A stretch of 22,493 nt of DNA from Peptococcaceae bacterium (GTDB lineage: Bacteria > Bacillota > DSM-12270 > Thermacetogeniales > Thermacetogeniaceae). This document shows positions 1-8,009 of this stretch, piece by piece; position 1 is the first letter of the stretch; every line of letters starts with the position of its first letter. Location: contig PLQY01000021.1 of assembly GCA_003160265.1 (NCBI GenBank), positions 5,764 to 28,256 on the forward strand. Direction: 5' to 3'. The position numbers and the translations under genes were made by a program. The notes under the pieces are model-generated. The model ran no database searches. It saw only the letters and a list, made by a program, of their open reading frames with translations, and was not told the origin of the DNA.

Positions 1-113
1 AGGAAGCCAATCCCCGTGCCCCCCCGGAATTCCCCCTTGCCGTCAAGATTCAGATCGACCACGACGCTGGTCTCACCCGTCGTCCTGCTTACGCTTCCCG
101 TCCGGCCGCTCAT
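1..113 (-). CDS. hisB: Imidazoleglycerol-phosphate dehydratase HisB, N-terminal fragment cut by the window edge
   Basis: HisB dehydrates imidazole glycerol phosphate to imidazole acetol phosphate in histidine biosynthesis in the cytoplasm. Only the first 37 codons are in the window. They begin MSGRTGSVSRTTGETS and reach GTGIGF, the conserved start of the family (Arg-x-Gly-x-Val-x-Arg-x-Thr, then the GIGFLDHM region that carries metal-binding histidines just beyond the edge). The ATG at 113 is preceded by an AGAGGGG Shine-Dalgarno seven bases upstream. It lies 71 bases after the hisG stop in the same direction, so it is probably the third gene of the his operon. The usual hisD and hisC between hisG and hisB are absent here. 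The frame is intact as far as it can be read. Confidence 0.85.
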   Translation of the reverse strand, partial: MSGRTGSVSRTTGETSVVVDLNLDGKGEFRGGTGIGF

Positions 114-184
114 CGGATCGCCCCTCTTCTTTAAAGAGCCATTTTGAGTACATTTTGCAACCGGATGCCGTTGCATTCTTCCCC

Positions 185-850
185 TTAAATCTGTGCCTGT
201 TTGCTAACTGCCTGTTTGATGGCCGCCACGATCCCGGCCAGACGCTCGTATTTGAGGCGGTAGGCAACCCGGTTGGCCACCAGCCTGGCGGTCGCTCCGG
301 TGATCTCCGCCACTGCCACCAGGTTGTTCTCCTTCAGGGTACATCCCGACGACACCAGGTCGATGATCACCTCCGCCAGTCCGACCAGCGGCGCCAGTTC
401 CACGATGCCGGAGAGCTTGATGATCTCTCCCGGCAAGCCCTGGCTGTACAGGTAGCCCTGAGCCACCCGGGGGAACTTGGTTGCCACCCGCAACTGTCCG
501 TACCGGGCGACAAAACCGGGCAGGCCCCCTGCGAAATCCTGCTGCCTGTCAGCCGGCACCGCTACCACGAACCGGCAGGCCCCAGCTTTCAAATCCAGCA
601 ACTCGCAGATCTCCTTGCCCTGCTCCAGGATCACGTCCTTGCCGGCGATCCCCAGATCAGCCGCCCCATTTTCCACGAAAGTGGGCACATCGGCAGCGCG
701 GCAGATGAGATAGCGCAACCCGGCCTTCTCATCGATGCTGATCAGGCGCCGCCCGCTCTCCTCCATGCTGCCCTGCATCAGGCCGGCATCCTGCAGGAGG
801 GAGCGGGCAACAGTGAAGAGACGTCCCTTGGGGAGGGCAAAAGTAATCAT
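185..850 (-). CDS. hisG: ATP phosphoribosyltransferase, short-form catalytic subunit HisG
   Basis: HisG joins ATP and PRPP to give phosphoribosyl-ATP, the first and committed step of histidine synthesis. From ATG 850 the protein has 221 residues. That is the short form, which lacks the C-terminal regulatory domain and needs HisZ; hisZ is just upstream. Visible family signatures are ITFALPKGRLF at the N-terminus, GAADLGIAGKDVI, ATKFPRVAQGY, and the PRPP-binding stretch around IDLVSSGCTLKENNL. The frame stays open upstream to ATG 862 and TTG 886. I chose 850 because homologues begin with a few residues before ALPKGR, but no start has an ideal ribosome site. A strong GGAGG instead serves a five-codon reading frame at 883-900 that overlaps the TTG. 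The gap to hisZ holds a repeat array. Confidence 0.93.
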   Translation of the reverse strand: MITFALPKGRLFTVARSLLQDAGLMQGSMEESGRRLISIDEKAGLRYLICRAADVPTFVENGAADLGIAGKDVILEQGKEICELLDLKAGACRFVVAVPADRQQDFAGGLPGFVARYGQLRVATKFPRVAQGYLYSQGLPGEIIKLSGIVELAPLVGLAEVIIDLVSSGCTLKENNLVAVAEITGATARLVANRVAYRLKYERLAGIVAAIKQAVSKQAQI

Positions 851-869
851 CGCCTGGCTCATCCTGGCA

Positions 870-985
870 TCCCAGGGGACACTCAACCGGGGACATTCAT
901 GGGAACAATCCTCCGAAGGAGGTGTGTCCCGATCCTTGAATAAGGTTTGTCCCCGTACCTTAAAAACGGCGTGTCCCCGCTCCTT
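870..985. repeat. Array of GGGGACA-type repeats between hisZ and hisG
   Basis: Read on the plus strand, three direct copies of a GGngTGTCCCCGnnCCTT unit start at 921, 944 and 968, a period of 23-24 bases. Two inverted copies with GGGGACAC and GGGGACAT lie at about 875-896. The perfect palindrome CCTCCGAAGGAGG sits at 911-923 at the junction of the two orientations. The layout is REP/REPIN-like. No RAYT transposase is present in the window. Confidence 0.7.
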
Positions 986-1002
986 TGATCAGTTAGTTAC
1001 AA

Positions 1003-2172
1003 TCAATCTTCCACGACAATATGGGGGATTCCCTTGCGGGACGCATAAGCGATAGCTTCGGCAACCGGAAGGGAGTTTACGGCGATCTCCACGCTGTAGC
1101 CCGACTCCCGCAACGCCTTGGCCTTTTTAAAAAGCCGGCAGGAATCGGCGCCGATCAGGTAAAAGTCAGGCACTCCATCCTCCGGCAGGCCATTCCTCTC
1201 CAGCGCCGCCACAATTCGTTCAATGCTTAGGGCAAAGCCGGTCGCCGGGCATGAGAACCCGAGCTTGGAAAGCAGATCGTCATAACGCCCGCCACCGCAA
1301 AGTGGATAGCCAACCCCGGGGGCATACCCCTCGAAAACGATCCCGGTATAATAACCCAGACCCCTGAGCAGGGTGAGGTCGATGAATAACTCTTCCCGGA
1401 AACCGCAACCGGCCAGGATCTGCCAGACCTGACGCAGGCCAGCCAGACCTTCCCGGGCGCGGGGATTTTCGATCCAACCGGCAACCCGGTCCAGGATCTC
1501 GATGCCACCATGCAGGTAGGGCAGGGCTGCCATAATCTCCTGTCCGGCACTGTTCAACCGGGCCATCGTCACCAACTGTTCCCAGGCTACCAGGTCCTTG
1601 CGGTTCAGGGCTTCCTTCGCCAGGTCCTGCTCAGATCCTGTCAGGCCGGAACCCTCCAGGATACCGGACAAGACGTCAACCTGCCCTACCGCCAGCCGGA
1701 ATGACCCGATTCCGGACAACCTCAGGGCCTCGGCAGCCAGGCAGAGGGCCTCAGCGTCCGCCTCCGGGCTGGCAGCGCCCAGGAGTTCAACTCCTGCCTG
1801 GTAGTACTCGCGCTGCTGCCCGGCCTGATCATCGCGCCGGAAGATGTTGGTAACATAGCAAAACCGCTGGGGAAGTTGCTGGTCCTTGAGCCGGCTGCTT
1901 ACCAGGCGGGCGATGGGAGTCGTCATATCCGGCCGGAGCAGCATGATCTGCCCGCGGTCATCGATAAAGCGGTAAAGCCGGTCGCGCAGCAGGGCTTCCA
2001 TGGCCGGCGCCAGGACTTCATAGTATTCGAAGGTGGGTGTGACCACCTCCTGGTAGCCCCAGGATGCAAACAGGCTTAGCAGCCGGTTCTCCAGCTCCCG
2101 CTTGCACCGGGCCTCGGCGGGCAACAGGTCCCTGACCCCGCCCGGCATCAATACTGTTCCAGAGTTTTCCAT
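1003..2172 (-). CDS. hisZ: ATP phosphoribosyltransferase regulatory subunit HisZ
   Basis: HisZ is a catalytically dead histidyl-tRNA-synthetase paralogue. It forms a hetero-octamer with short-form HisG and gives it activity and histidine feedback control. The 389-residue protein has the class II synthetase core: GGVRDLLPAEA near the N-terminus, the motif 2 region with FRRDD and REYYQAGVELLG, the histidine-site loop GLGYYTGIVFEGY followed by GGGRYDDLLSKLG, and the motif 3-like TGFALSIERI. It has no full anticodon-binding domain, and its length is typical of HisZ rather than HisS. The ATG at 2172 follows GAGG eight bases upstream. It is first in the his operon and has a clear promoter at 2219-2247. 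Confidence 0.94.
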   Translation of the reverse strand: MENSGTVLMPGGVRDLLPAEARCKRELENRLLSLFASWGYQEVVTPTFEYYEVLAPAMEALLRDRLYRFIDDRGQIMLLRPDMTTPIARLVSSRLKDQQLPQRFCYVTNIFRRDDQAGQQREYYQAGVELLGAASPEADAEALCLAAEALRLSGIGSFRLAVGQVDVLSGILEGSGLTGSEQDLAKEALNRKDLVAWEQLVTMARLNSAGQEIMAALPYLHGGIEILDRVAGWIENPRAREGLAGLRQVWQILAGCGFREELFIDLTLLRGLGYYTGIVFEGYAPGVGYPLCGGGRYDDLLSKLGFSCPATGFALSIERIVAALERNGLPEDGVPDFYLIGADSCRLFKKAKALRESGYSVEIAVNSLPVAEAIAYASRKGIPHIVVED

Positions 2173-2218
2173 GTCTTTGCCTCGATAACCTCATCAGCGA
2201 AAATCTCCATCTTCGTCA

Positions 2219-2247
2219 ATGATAGCAAGAATCTCCATCCCGGTCAA
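2219..2247 (-). promoter_or_regulatory. Sigma-A-type promoter of the his operon
   Basis: On the minus strand, TTGACC (2247-2242) and TATCAT (2224-2219) are separated by exactly 17 bases; each matches its consensus hexamer at five of six positions. Transcription would start near 2212 and give a leader of about 40 bases before hisZ. The leader shows no histidine codon run, T-box or attenuator hairpin. Confidence 0.7.
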
Positions 2248-2254
2248 TTGGGAT

Positions 2255-2281
2255 GTGAGAGGTGAGAGGTGAGAGGTGAGA
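2255..2281. repeat. Tandem 7-base repeat GTGAGAG, nearly four copies
   Basis: Three complete copies of GTGAGAG plus a six-base partial copy lie directly upstream of the hisZ -35 box. It is a short simple-sequence array. A copy-number change here would leave the core promoter intact but move whatever lies upstream of it. Confidence 0.85.
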
Positions 2282-2289
2282 TTTATTGA

Positions 2290-2304
2290 AGGCACCGAGT
2301 GCCT
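2290..2304 (-). terminator. Possible weak terminator after the ger operon
   Basis: AGGCAC and GTGCCT form a perfect six-base stem around a three-base loop, followed on the minus strand by a TCAATAAAT stretch rather than a clean T run. It lies between the germination operon and the hisZ promoter. Nearer the last ger gene, at about 2520-2560, GGAAG/CTTCC forms a shorter hairpin that could also act. The rest of 2305-2560 shows no convincing gene. Confidence 0.35.
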
Positions 2305-2562
2305 GGTGTATTTCGAAAAGTCTTGGGCAGGCGGAGTCGTTACCTAAAAAAATGTATAATCACAGCCAGATCTCAAATAATAAGTGCCGTGGGGTTCAGA
2401 TGGGTCTTGGCTTCAGTCTGCCTCATTTTTCAACAACTACGAAATCGGTCACAGCAATACCCAGCAGTGAAATCTGGTCGAAAATTGAGGAGGTTGACAA
2501 GGACAGCCCCGCTGAATCCGATCCAGGAAGACAATGTGCTTCCAGGGGATCGATCCAGTCAT

Positions 2563-2733
2563 TCATCTTTTTGTCAGCGACACAAATACCGGAACTGCCA
2601 GCACGGCCAGGGCCACCAGGAAAACCATCACCGCCCCGAGCCGGTTTTGCTTCTGCCAGGTCCAGATTCCATAGCTGATGCTGCGCAAACAGACGCCGGC
2701 CAGAAAAGCATAGACGAGAAGCTTCATTATCAT
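2563..2733 (-). CDS. Small two-segment membrane protein in the ger operon, candidate germinant-receptor D subunit
   Basis: This is a 56-residue protein with ATG at 2733 overlapping the gerC stop as ATGA, the arrangement expected for translational coupling. It starts MIMKLLVYAFLAGVCL. There are two hydrophobic segments, about residues 4-20 and 33-52, separated by a short polar turn containing WTWQKQNR, and it ends in a basic SLTKR tail. Some germinant-receptor operons in spore formers carry a small D gene for a protein with two membrane spans that modulates receptor function. The size, topology and position here fit that class. I recognise no sequence motif, so function rests on context. A different small membrane protein riding in the operon is the alternative. 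Confidence 0.7.
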   Translation of the reverse strand: MIMKLLVYAFLAGVCLRSISYGIWTWQKQNRLGAVMVFLVALAVLAVPVFVSLTKR

Positions 2734-4154
2734 CGCCTGCTCGCTCCCCCGGATGACTCCATAGGCTCGGAACGCAGGATCATGCCCGGTCTTCTTATTC
2801 TCACCTTCACACCCACATCAAAGGTGGCATCCTTGTACCGTTGCAGCCAGTGATAGTCATCCCAGTCCTTCCAGGTCAGAAACAGGCCCCTGGCGTGATC
2901 ACCGAACCCGCAGATATCGCTATGAAACTCACCCGTCGTGCGGCCCAGGAATCGGACAATCTCATCCTTAAGCTGGGTTTCCGCCGCCTGTTCCAGGATC
3001 GGCAGTTGCTTGGTGTCTTCGTAGTTGTAACCGCTCTGGATCGTCTGGATATCGGCATCGACGGCGATCTGCACCGTAATCTGCGGCTTGTCGTCGACTA
3101 TCTTCACCCGGCGCACCGGCTTGCTCTTCTGGCTCACATCCAGGACGACGTAGGTACCCGTTACTTCCGGGTCTGCAAATGTTTTATAGGCAGTATGGAA
3201 GTCTCCGTTGACCAGCAGGTAGTCCGTGGCCGCTTCCCCGTCCATCTCCCCTACCATCCTGGCGCCGTCGAAGACGGCCAGACCCTCGATCTCCCCCTTC
3301 ACGTCTCCGGTCCTCGGAATGCTCCCCGCCTCATAGTCCCCCTCGAAGGGTTGTGGCCTCCCCTTGGACTGGCCGGTAGACTCCTCCGGTTTGGCCTCTT
3401 GCTGGGGACCGCCTGCCTGGGACTCCTTGCCGGAACCCCCGGACTGGTCACCCTGTGCAGAATCCCCGGAGCCACCGGACTGGTCACCCTTACCGGAACC
3501 CCCGGACTGGGCGCCTTTTGGCGGCTTGGACTTGTTCACGCCGGCCAGCACCGCCACCGGTTGGACACCGGATGATTCCATGTCGGCGTAAAACTCTTCC
3601 AACTGGGATCTGATGCTGAGGCCGGTATACCTGTAGGCGGAGAAAGTCAACTCGTAGTATTTGGCCGGGTCCAGGTCGAGCGTCGGTTTGATGCTCTTCA
3701 GATACTCCTCCGCCGAGCCCTTGCAGACCACCAAGTTGATGGTTGGCCGGAATTCCCTGCTCCTGATCATGCCGCGCAGGTATTCTTCGATCGTTCCGCT
3801 CTTGGCCAGATCCTCCGAGAAGACGGCGACTTCGGCATGGGATAGTTCCAGCCTCCGGCTCAGGAAGTTGTTGGCCATGTTCAGGCTGGAGGTCAACGTG
3901 GGCGCCTCCACCGTAATGATGGAAGAGGACTTGCCCCCGCCTCCGCCGCTTCCACCGCTTACGCCACCCCCTCCGCCACCGCCGAGGGCGTTGGGCACCG
4001 CCAACTGCATCGTCACCTTCAGCTCATTAGTCTGTCCTTTATCGAGTCCGACCGCCAGCACGTAGGCCAGGTCATCCACCTCTTTGGCATCGTAACAGCC
4101 GGCCAGGCCGCAACATAGAACCAGTAACAGCATCACGGCGACAATCCGCCTCAT
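2730..4154 (-). CDS. Ger(x)C family spore germination lipoprotein
   Basis: This is the C subunit of a nutrient germinant receptor, a lipoprotein at the inner membrane of the spore. The signal peptide MRRIVAVMLLLVLCCGLAGC ends in the lipobox LAGC with cysteine 20, followed by the typical YDAKEVDDLAYVLAVGLDKG of the family. The GerAC C-terminal domain follows from about residue 285 to the end. At 474 residues it is longer than the usual 370-400. The excess is two low-complexity inserts: a Gly/Ser run at about residues 58-78, and repeated QSGGSG units with charged spacers at about 215-255. The start overlaps the gerB stop as ATGA. Ligand specificity cannot be read from the sequence. Confidence 0.92.
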   Translation of the reverse strand: MRRIVAVMLLLVLCCGLAGCYDAKEVDDLAYVLAVGLDKGQTNELKVTMQLAVPNALGGGGGGGVSGGSGGGGGKSSSIITVEAPTLTSSLNMANNFLSRRLELSHAEVAVFSEDLAKSGTIEEYLRGMIRSREFRPTINLVVCKGSAEEYLKSIKPTLDLDPAKYYELTFSAYRYTGLSIRSQLEEFYADMESSGVQPVAVLAGVNKSKPPKGAQSGGSGKGDQSGGSGDSAQGDQSGGSGKESQAGGPQQEAKPEESTGQSKGRPQPFEGDYEAGSIPRTGDVKGEIEGLAVFDGARMVGEMDGEAATDYLLVNGDFHTAYKTFADPEVTGTYVVLDVSQKSKPVRRVKIVDDKPQITVQIAVDADIQTIQSGYNYEDTKQLPILEQAAETQLKDEIVRFLGRTTGEFHSDICGFGDHARGLFLTWKDWDDYHWLQRYKDATFDVGVKVRIRRPGMILRSEPMESSGGASRR

Positions 4155-5371
4155 AGGGCGCCACCCCCCTTTGACCGCCTGCGGCGGTAAGTGGCGGAGG
4201 CGCCCTGGGGCGACGATTCCGGCAGGTGTCCGCCTGTGGGGGGGCTCCCGCCAGGGTGGGCGCCCAGCGGACCCGGCGCCGCCCTGAGCCTTGCCAGCAG
4301 CAGAATGATGATTGGCAGGATGAAAGTGATGCTCCAGGCAAAAGTCATATAGGTCTTTGTTTCCAGATCGATTGCCGTCATCAGGTTCGAGGGTACAAAG
4401 GCGAGACTGAACATGATGACCGCAAAGGGCAGGATGATCGGCCGGTGGTACTCCAGCCGGAATGTCTTCTTGAAGACATGGACGGCGAAAAAGAGGATGA
4501 CGCCCAGATACTGCATGGCAGATATCGCAAAGGTGAGCACAAACACCGACTCCAGTCTCTGAAAGAACCTCCCGTAATTGATCAGTCTGGCCAACTGAAA
4601 GACCGGCAGAAAGTTTTCCAGGCTGGTGGGATAAGAGTACACCAGCGAGTAGGCCAGTGAGGAGATCAGCAGCAGCAGGGCCGAGGCGCCGAGGGCGGTA
4701 TATCCGATCCTCCGGAAGCTTTTCTGGTCTTTGAGGAAGGGGGGGATCAGGAACAGGTAGACCAGGGGCGAGTACGTCGAGAGCTTGAAAAAACCTTTGC
4801 CGAAGATGCCGTAAAAGCCATTCCCCAACGCCGGCAAGAGATGGGTGGGATCGTAGTAGGGGGCGACCATCAACACGATGAACAGGAGCCCTGCCGTGAT
4901 GATCGGCACGGAGACGGCAATGAACCGCACGATAGGCTCGAGCCCCAGAAAACAGGCGGCAACCATGGCCACCGCAAAAAACATCATCACGAAGCCGAGC
5001 GGAGAGTCGGTGAGAGAGATGATCTTCATGTTCTCAGTATATTCTCTGAGGATCAGAGCGCCGGCAAACAGGATCAGCCCCAGCAACAGCAGTCCGCCGA
5101 TGATCCTGCCGGTCTCCCCACCGGCAAGCCCGGCGATATCCAGGATGTCCTTCCGGTTGAAGCGCGCGTACAGCCTGGCAATGATGTAAAACAGTAAAAA
5201 CGCCAGGATGGAGAAATAGACGGTCTCCAGCCAGCCGGCGGTGCCGGCGTCTTCAGCCACCTCCCTGGGAAAGTTCAAGAAGATCCTGGCGCAGATGGCG
5301 TTGATGATCAGGGCGACCGCTTCCCACCCGCCGAATGTGATGTCACTTGCCATTCCGGTTATCGCCCCCAT
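4151..5371 (-). CDS. GerAB/ArcD/ProY family spore germination permease (B subunit)
   Basis: This is the B subunit of a germinant receptor, an APC-superfamily membrane protein with about ten spans that binds the germinant. The 406-residue sequence shows successive hydrophobic segments from about residue 12 to 375. It has family features such as FPREVAEDAGTAGW after the first helix and the NLMTAIDL region near the end. The C-terminus has an extra Pro/Gly/Arg-rich cytoplasmic tail from about residue 368. ATG 5371 and ATG 5353 are both possible starts; the second begins MASDITFGGWEA, closer to relatives. Either start lies inside the end of gerA, so the genes overlap and are probably translationally coupled. 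Confidence 0.92.
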   Translation of the reverse strand: MGAITGMASDITFGGWEAVALIINAICARIFLNFPREVAEDAGTAGWLETVYFSILAFLLFYIIARLYARFNRKDILDIAGLAGGETGRIIGGLLLLGLILFAGALILREYTENMKIISLTDSPLGFVMMFFAVAMVAACFLGLEPIVRFIAVSVPIITAGLLFIVLMVAPYYDPTHLLPALGNGFYGIFGKGFFKLSTYSPLVYLFLIPPFLKDQKSFRRIGYTALGASALLLLISSLAYSLVYSYPTSLENFLPVFQLARLINYGRFFQRLESVFVLTFAISAMQYLGVILFFAVHVFKKTFRLEYHRPIILPFAVIMFSLAFVPSNLMTAIDLETKTYMTFAWSITFILPIIILLLARLRAAPGPLGAHPGGSPPTGGHLPESSPQGASATYRRRRSKGGGAL

Positions 5372-7091
5372 TATTCTGCCTGGTCCATCCCCTGCTGATC
5401 TTCGGCTGCCTGAAATTATCCTTGGGGTTCAGATAGTCTGGCCTGCGCTCCCGCTTCCAGACTGGGTCTTGCAGCAGCGTATCCCCCAGGCCTGCCGTTC
5501 TGGGAGCAAAGGGGGCAAAAAACGGCACGCCGAACGACTTTGACGAGACCAGGAGCATCCCCTGCAGGAAGATGCCCAGGCTGAGCCCCAGGAATCCCGC
5601 CACGGAACCCAGCACGATATAACCGAACCTCAGGATCCGGAAGGAATACGCATAGGAATAGCTCGGTATGGCAAAGGAGCCGAGACCGGTGACGGCCACA
5701 ATGATGATCAGGATCGGGCTGACTATGCTGGCAGCGACGGCCGCCTGGCCGAGAATCAGGGCGCCGATGATGCCGAGCGTCGGGCCGATGGTGCCGGGTA
5801 TCCGGATGCCGGCCTCCCGGATCAATTCGAAGGAGACCTCCATGATCAGGATCTCGACGATGGAGGGAAAAGGAACTTTCTCCCTGGCCGCCTCCAGGGA
5901 CAGCAACAGGCCGGTCGGGATCATCTCCTGGTGAAAATTGGTGATCGCCATATAGAGTCCCGGGAGCAGCAGGGCGACCAGGATGGCGATAGTACGGATG
6001 CACCTCAACAGGTTGGCATAGGGTACCCTCAAATAGGAATCTTCCGGCGAGTGGATCAGTTCGAAGGCAGTGGTGGGCATGACCAGGGCAAAGGGACTGC
6101 CGTGGACGATCACGGCCGCCCGCCCTTCGGTGAGCATCGCCGCCACCCGGTCCGGCCTCTCCGTGGACACCATCTGCGGTGAAGTGATATATGTACTGTC
6201 CTCGATGAGCTGTTCGATCTCGCCGGAGTCCTGCACGTAATCGACCTTGATGCTCCCCAGCCTTCTTCTCACTTCCGCCACCAGCGAATCATTGGCCAGG
6301 TTCTTGATGTAGAGTATGGAACACGGCGTCTTGCTTCTCTCCCCGACGAGGTGGTCCTCGACAATCAAGTTCTCATCCTTCAATTTCTTTCTGATCAGCG
6401 CCGTATTGACCCTGATAGTCTCGGTGAAACCCTCCTGGGGACCCTGGATCACCATCTCGGTGTTCGGCCTCTCCACCGTCCGGTGTTCGAAGCCCTTGAC
6501 ATCGGCCGCGAAAGCGGTATTCATGCCATCCACGAAGATGCCGCAGCCGCCGAAGTTAACCTCGCCCAAGACCTGGTCGAACTCCTCGACCTCCTTGATC
6601 TGGTTGTGGGTCAGCAGGTGGTTGCGAATGTACACGTCGATCCTGGCATCGCCGCTCTTGATATCCAGGTTGGAGAGCAGCATCAATGGCATCAGGATGT
6701 CGGTATCAACGACTATGCGGTCAACCATCCCGTCGTAGTAGACCATGAAGGCCGGGATCGCCTTTTTGCCGACGATGACGTTAAACTCCCGGATCATGAC
6801 ATCGGAGTTCGTGGGAACGCTAAATCGTTCCTTGATGTAGTCCAGATTGTTCTGGAGCATCCTGCTGATCGGCGGCGGCTCCCCACCGCCCCCCCGATCT
6901 TGCCTCTTTAGCTTTTTGGTCCCTCTGTCGCTTTCGTTCTCTTTCTGGTCTTGCTGTTTATTATCCGTCTGTTTATTGTCCGTCTGATTGCTCAGGCTGG
7001 CCTCGTTGTCATTTTCCCGGAGGATGAACTTCTCGACGGGTTCGGGCTCTTTATAGATCAGCAATCCCTTCAGGGTGTTCAACAGATTCAT
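5343..7091 (-). CDS. GerAA family spore germination protein (A subunit)
   Basis: This is the A subunit of a nutrient germinant receptor, which oligomerises in the spore inner membrane. From ATG 7091 the protein has 582 residues. A polar N-terminal region carries QTDNK repeats and a Lys/Arg/Gly-rich stretch (about residues 30-75). The soluble GerA domain follows, with QNNLDYIKERF and VRRRLGSIKVDYVQDSGEIEQL. A membrane domain comes next, with FELIREAGIRIPGTIGPTLG and several spans, then a short C-terminal tail. The frame extends upstream to GTG 7202. I prefer 7091 because a GGGGGA lies nine bases before it and the added 37 residues are unlike the family. CATACTT at 7159-7153 resembles a forespore sigma-G -10 box, but I see no good -35 partner. 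Confidence 0.92.
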   Translation of the reverse strand: MNLLNTLKGLLIYKEPEPVEKFILRENDNEASLSNQTDNKQTDNKQQDQKENESDRGTKKLKRQDRGGGGEPPPISRMLQNNLDYIKERFSVPTNSDVMIREFNVIVGKKAIPAFMVYYDGMVDRIVVDTDILMPLMLLSNLDIKSGDARIDVYIRNHLLTHNQIKEVEEFDQVLGEVNFGGCGIFVDGMNTAFAADVKGFEHRTVERPNTEMVIQGPQEGFTETIRVNTALIRKKLKDENLIVEDHLVGERSKTPCSILYIKNLANDSLVAEVRRRLGSIKVDYVQDSGEIEQLIEDSTYITSPQMVSTERPDRVAAMLTEGRAAVIVHGSPFALVMPTTAFELIHSPEDSYLRVPYANLLRCIRTIAILVALLLPGLYMAITNFHQEMIPTGLLLSLEAAREKVPFPSIVEILIMEVSFELIREAGIRIPGTIGPTLGIIGALILGQAAVAASIVSPILIIIVAVTGLGSFAIPSYSYAYSFRILRFGYIVLGSVAGFLGLSLGIFLQGMLLVSSKSFGVPFFAPFAPRTAGLGDTLLQDPVWKRERRPDYLNPKDNFRQPKISRGWTRQNNGGDNRNGK

Positions 7092-7235
7092 CGGTGGCTG
7101 TCCCCCGGCGCGTATTTTGGCTATCGTGATCATTGTGGTTTTTTCACGGGAAAAGTATGCGGAGTCTGTCATGACACGCCCCATAGCGACCCTGCCGGAC
7201 ACGCCATCCCAACAGGCGTCGTTAAGAAACAGTAA

Positions 7236-7259
7236 AAGCCCTCCATCCCTGAAGGGCTT
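7236..7259 (-). terminator. Intrinsic terminator after the HD-domain gene
   Basis: On the minus strand AAGCCCT and AGGGCTT form a seven-base stem with a ten-base loop, followed directly by TTACTGTTTCTT. It lies between the HD gene and the germination operon and should separate the two transcripts. Confidence 0.65.
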
Positions 7260-7293
7260 GAGCCTTGAGCTTGCTGGGGGATCCGGGGCAGGA

Positions 7294-7329
7294 CTGTAGG
7301 ATCGGCCTGAGATGCGCCCGATCCTACAG
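7294..7329 (-). other. Perfect 12-base-pair hairpin overlapping the stop of the HD-domain gene
   Basis: CTGTAGGATCGG at 7294-7305 is the exact inverse of CCGATCCTACAG at 7318-7329, with a 12-base loop. The right arm contains the TAG stop of the HD gene. It lacks a T run, so it is more likely a 3'-end stabilising or anti-readthrough structure in front of the terminator at 7236-7259 than the terminator itself. Confidence 0.7.
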
Positions 7330-7983
7330 GAAGTGGCTGCCGTTGATGATGAGGCCGAAGCGGCACTGCAGGAAGTTGGCCGCCCGCCGGCAGAGCAGCA
7401 TCTTGGAAAGGAAGATCTCGAAGTAGTCGAACACCGACACGATCGCCGAGTCGATCTCCAAGTTCATCAAGATCTCCCGTTGGTCCGGGTCGATCTGCAA
7501 GAACGAGGTGGTCGCCGCATAGTTGACCCGGTCATGGGTGGAAAAGGTGGCAACATCCTCCTTGCGTACCCGGGAGCGGTGGACGTTGGACTTGTCCGCC
7601 AGAATCACCGCAGCAGCCACATTGCTCACCGCATATCCGGAGTTTTCCTCGTGGTTGCCAATGGCAGAGATCACCGTGGCGATCTCCTCGGCAGGCATGC
7701 CCAGACGCTTCAGTAAATCGAAGGCCAGCAGCGCCCCGCTCAGTCCGTGCTGGTGCCGGTTCACCACGTTCCCGATGTCGTGCAGGTACCCGGCGATCTC
7801 AGCCAATCGCTGCTCCCGTTCCGGGTATCCCAGGGCGCCCAGAATGTGCACACCGAGCCGCGCCACATACAGGGCATGTTCCTCGTCGTGGGTGATCGCT
7901 CCCATCGTCCCCAGGTACTCGTGCACCTTGACCATCAGCATTTCGATCTCGGGATTGTGCTGAATATCGCAGAGGTTTATCAA
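7324..7983 (-). CDS. HD-domain metal-dependent phosphohydrolase
   Basis: This is a cytoplasmic protein of about 219 residues with an HD domain. In the longest frame the metal ligands are visible as His42 (EEHALYVARLG), His74-Asp75 (GYLHDIGNV), the NHEE motif near residue 117 and Asp136 in ILADKSNV. The family hydrolyses phosphate esters of nucleotides or signalling nucleotides; the substrate is not predictable here. The frame opens at TTG 8001. The better start is TTG 7983, which has GAAGGGA about eight bases upstream; the first residues would be MINLCDIQHN. It is a single-gene unit between the purine and germination operons, with hairpins at its 3' end and a structured intergenic region upstream. 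Confidence 0.85.
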   Translation of the reverse strand: MINLCDIQHNPEIEMLMVKVHEYLGTMGAITHDEEHALYVARLGVHILGALGYPEREQRLAEIAGYLHDIGNVVNRHQHGLSGALLAFDLLKRLGMPAEEIATVISAIGNHEENSGYAVSNVAAAVILADKSNVHRSRVRKEDVATFSTHDRVNYAATTSFLQIDPDQREILMNLEIDSAIVSVFDYFEIFLSKMLLCRRAANFLQCRFGLIINGSHFL

Positions 7984-8009
7984 GCTAACACTTCCCTTCA
8001 ACTATCGCC

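Noticed and set aside
2173..2215. A 14-aa frame (MEILAIIDEDGDFR) in front of hisZ as a histidine leader peptide
   Set aside because: It contains no histidine codon and no attenuator hairpins, and most of it lies upstream of the predicted transcript start.
2563..2853. Plus-strand open frames across the end of gerC and the small membrane gene
   Set aside because: They are antisense to genes fixed by overlap and motifs.
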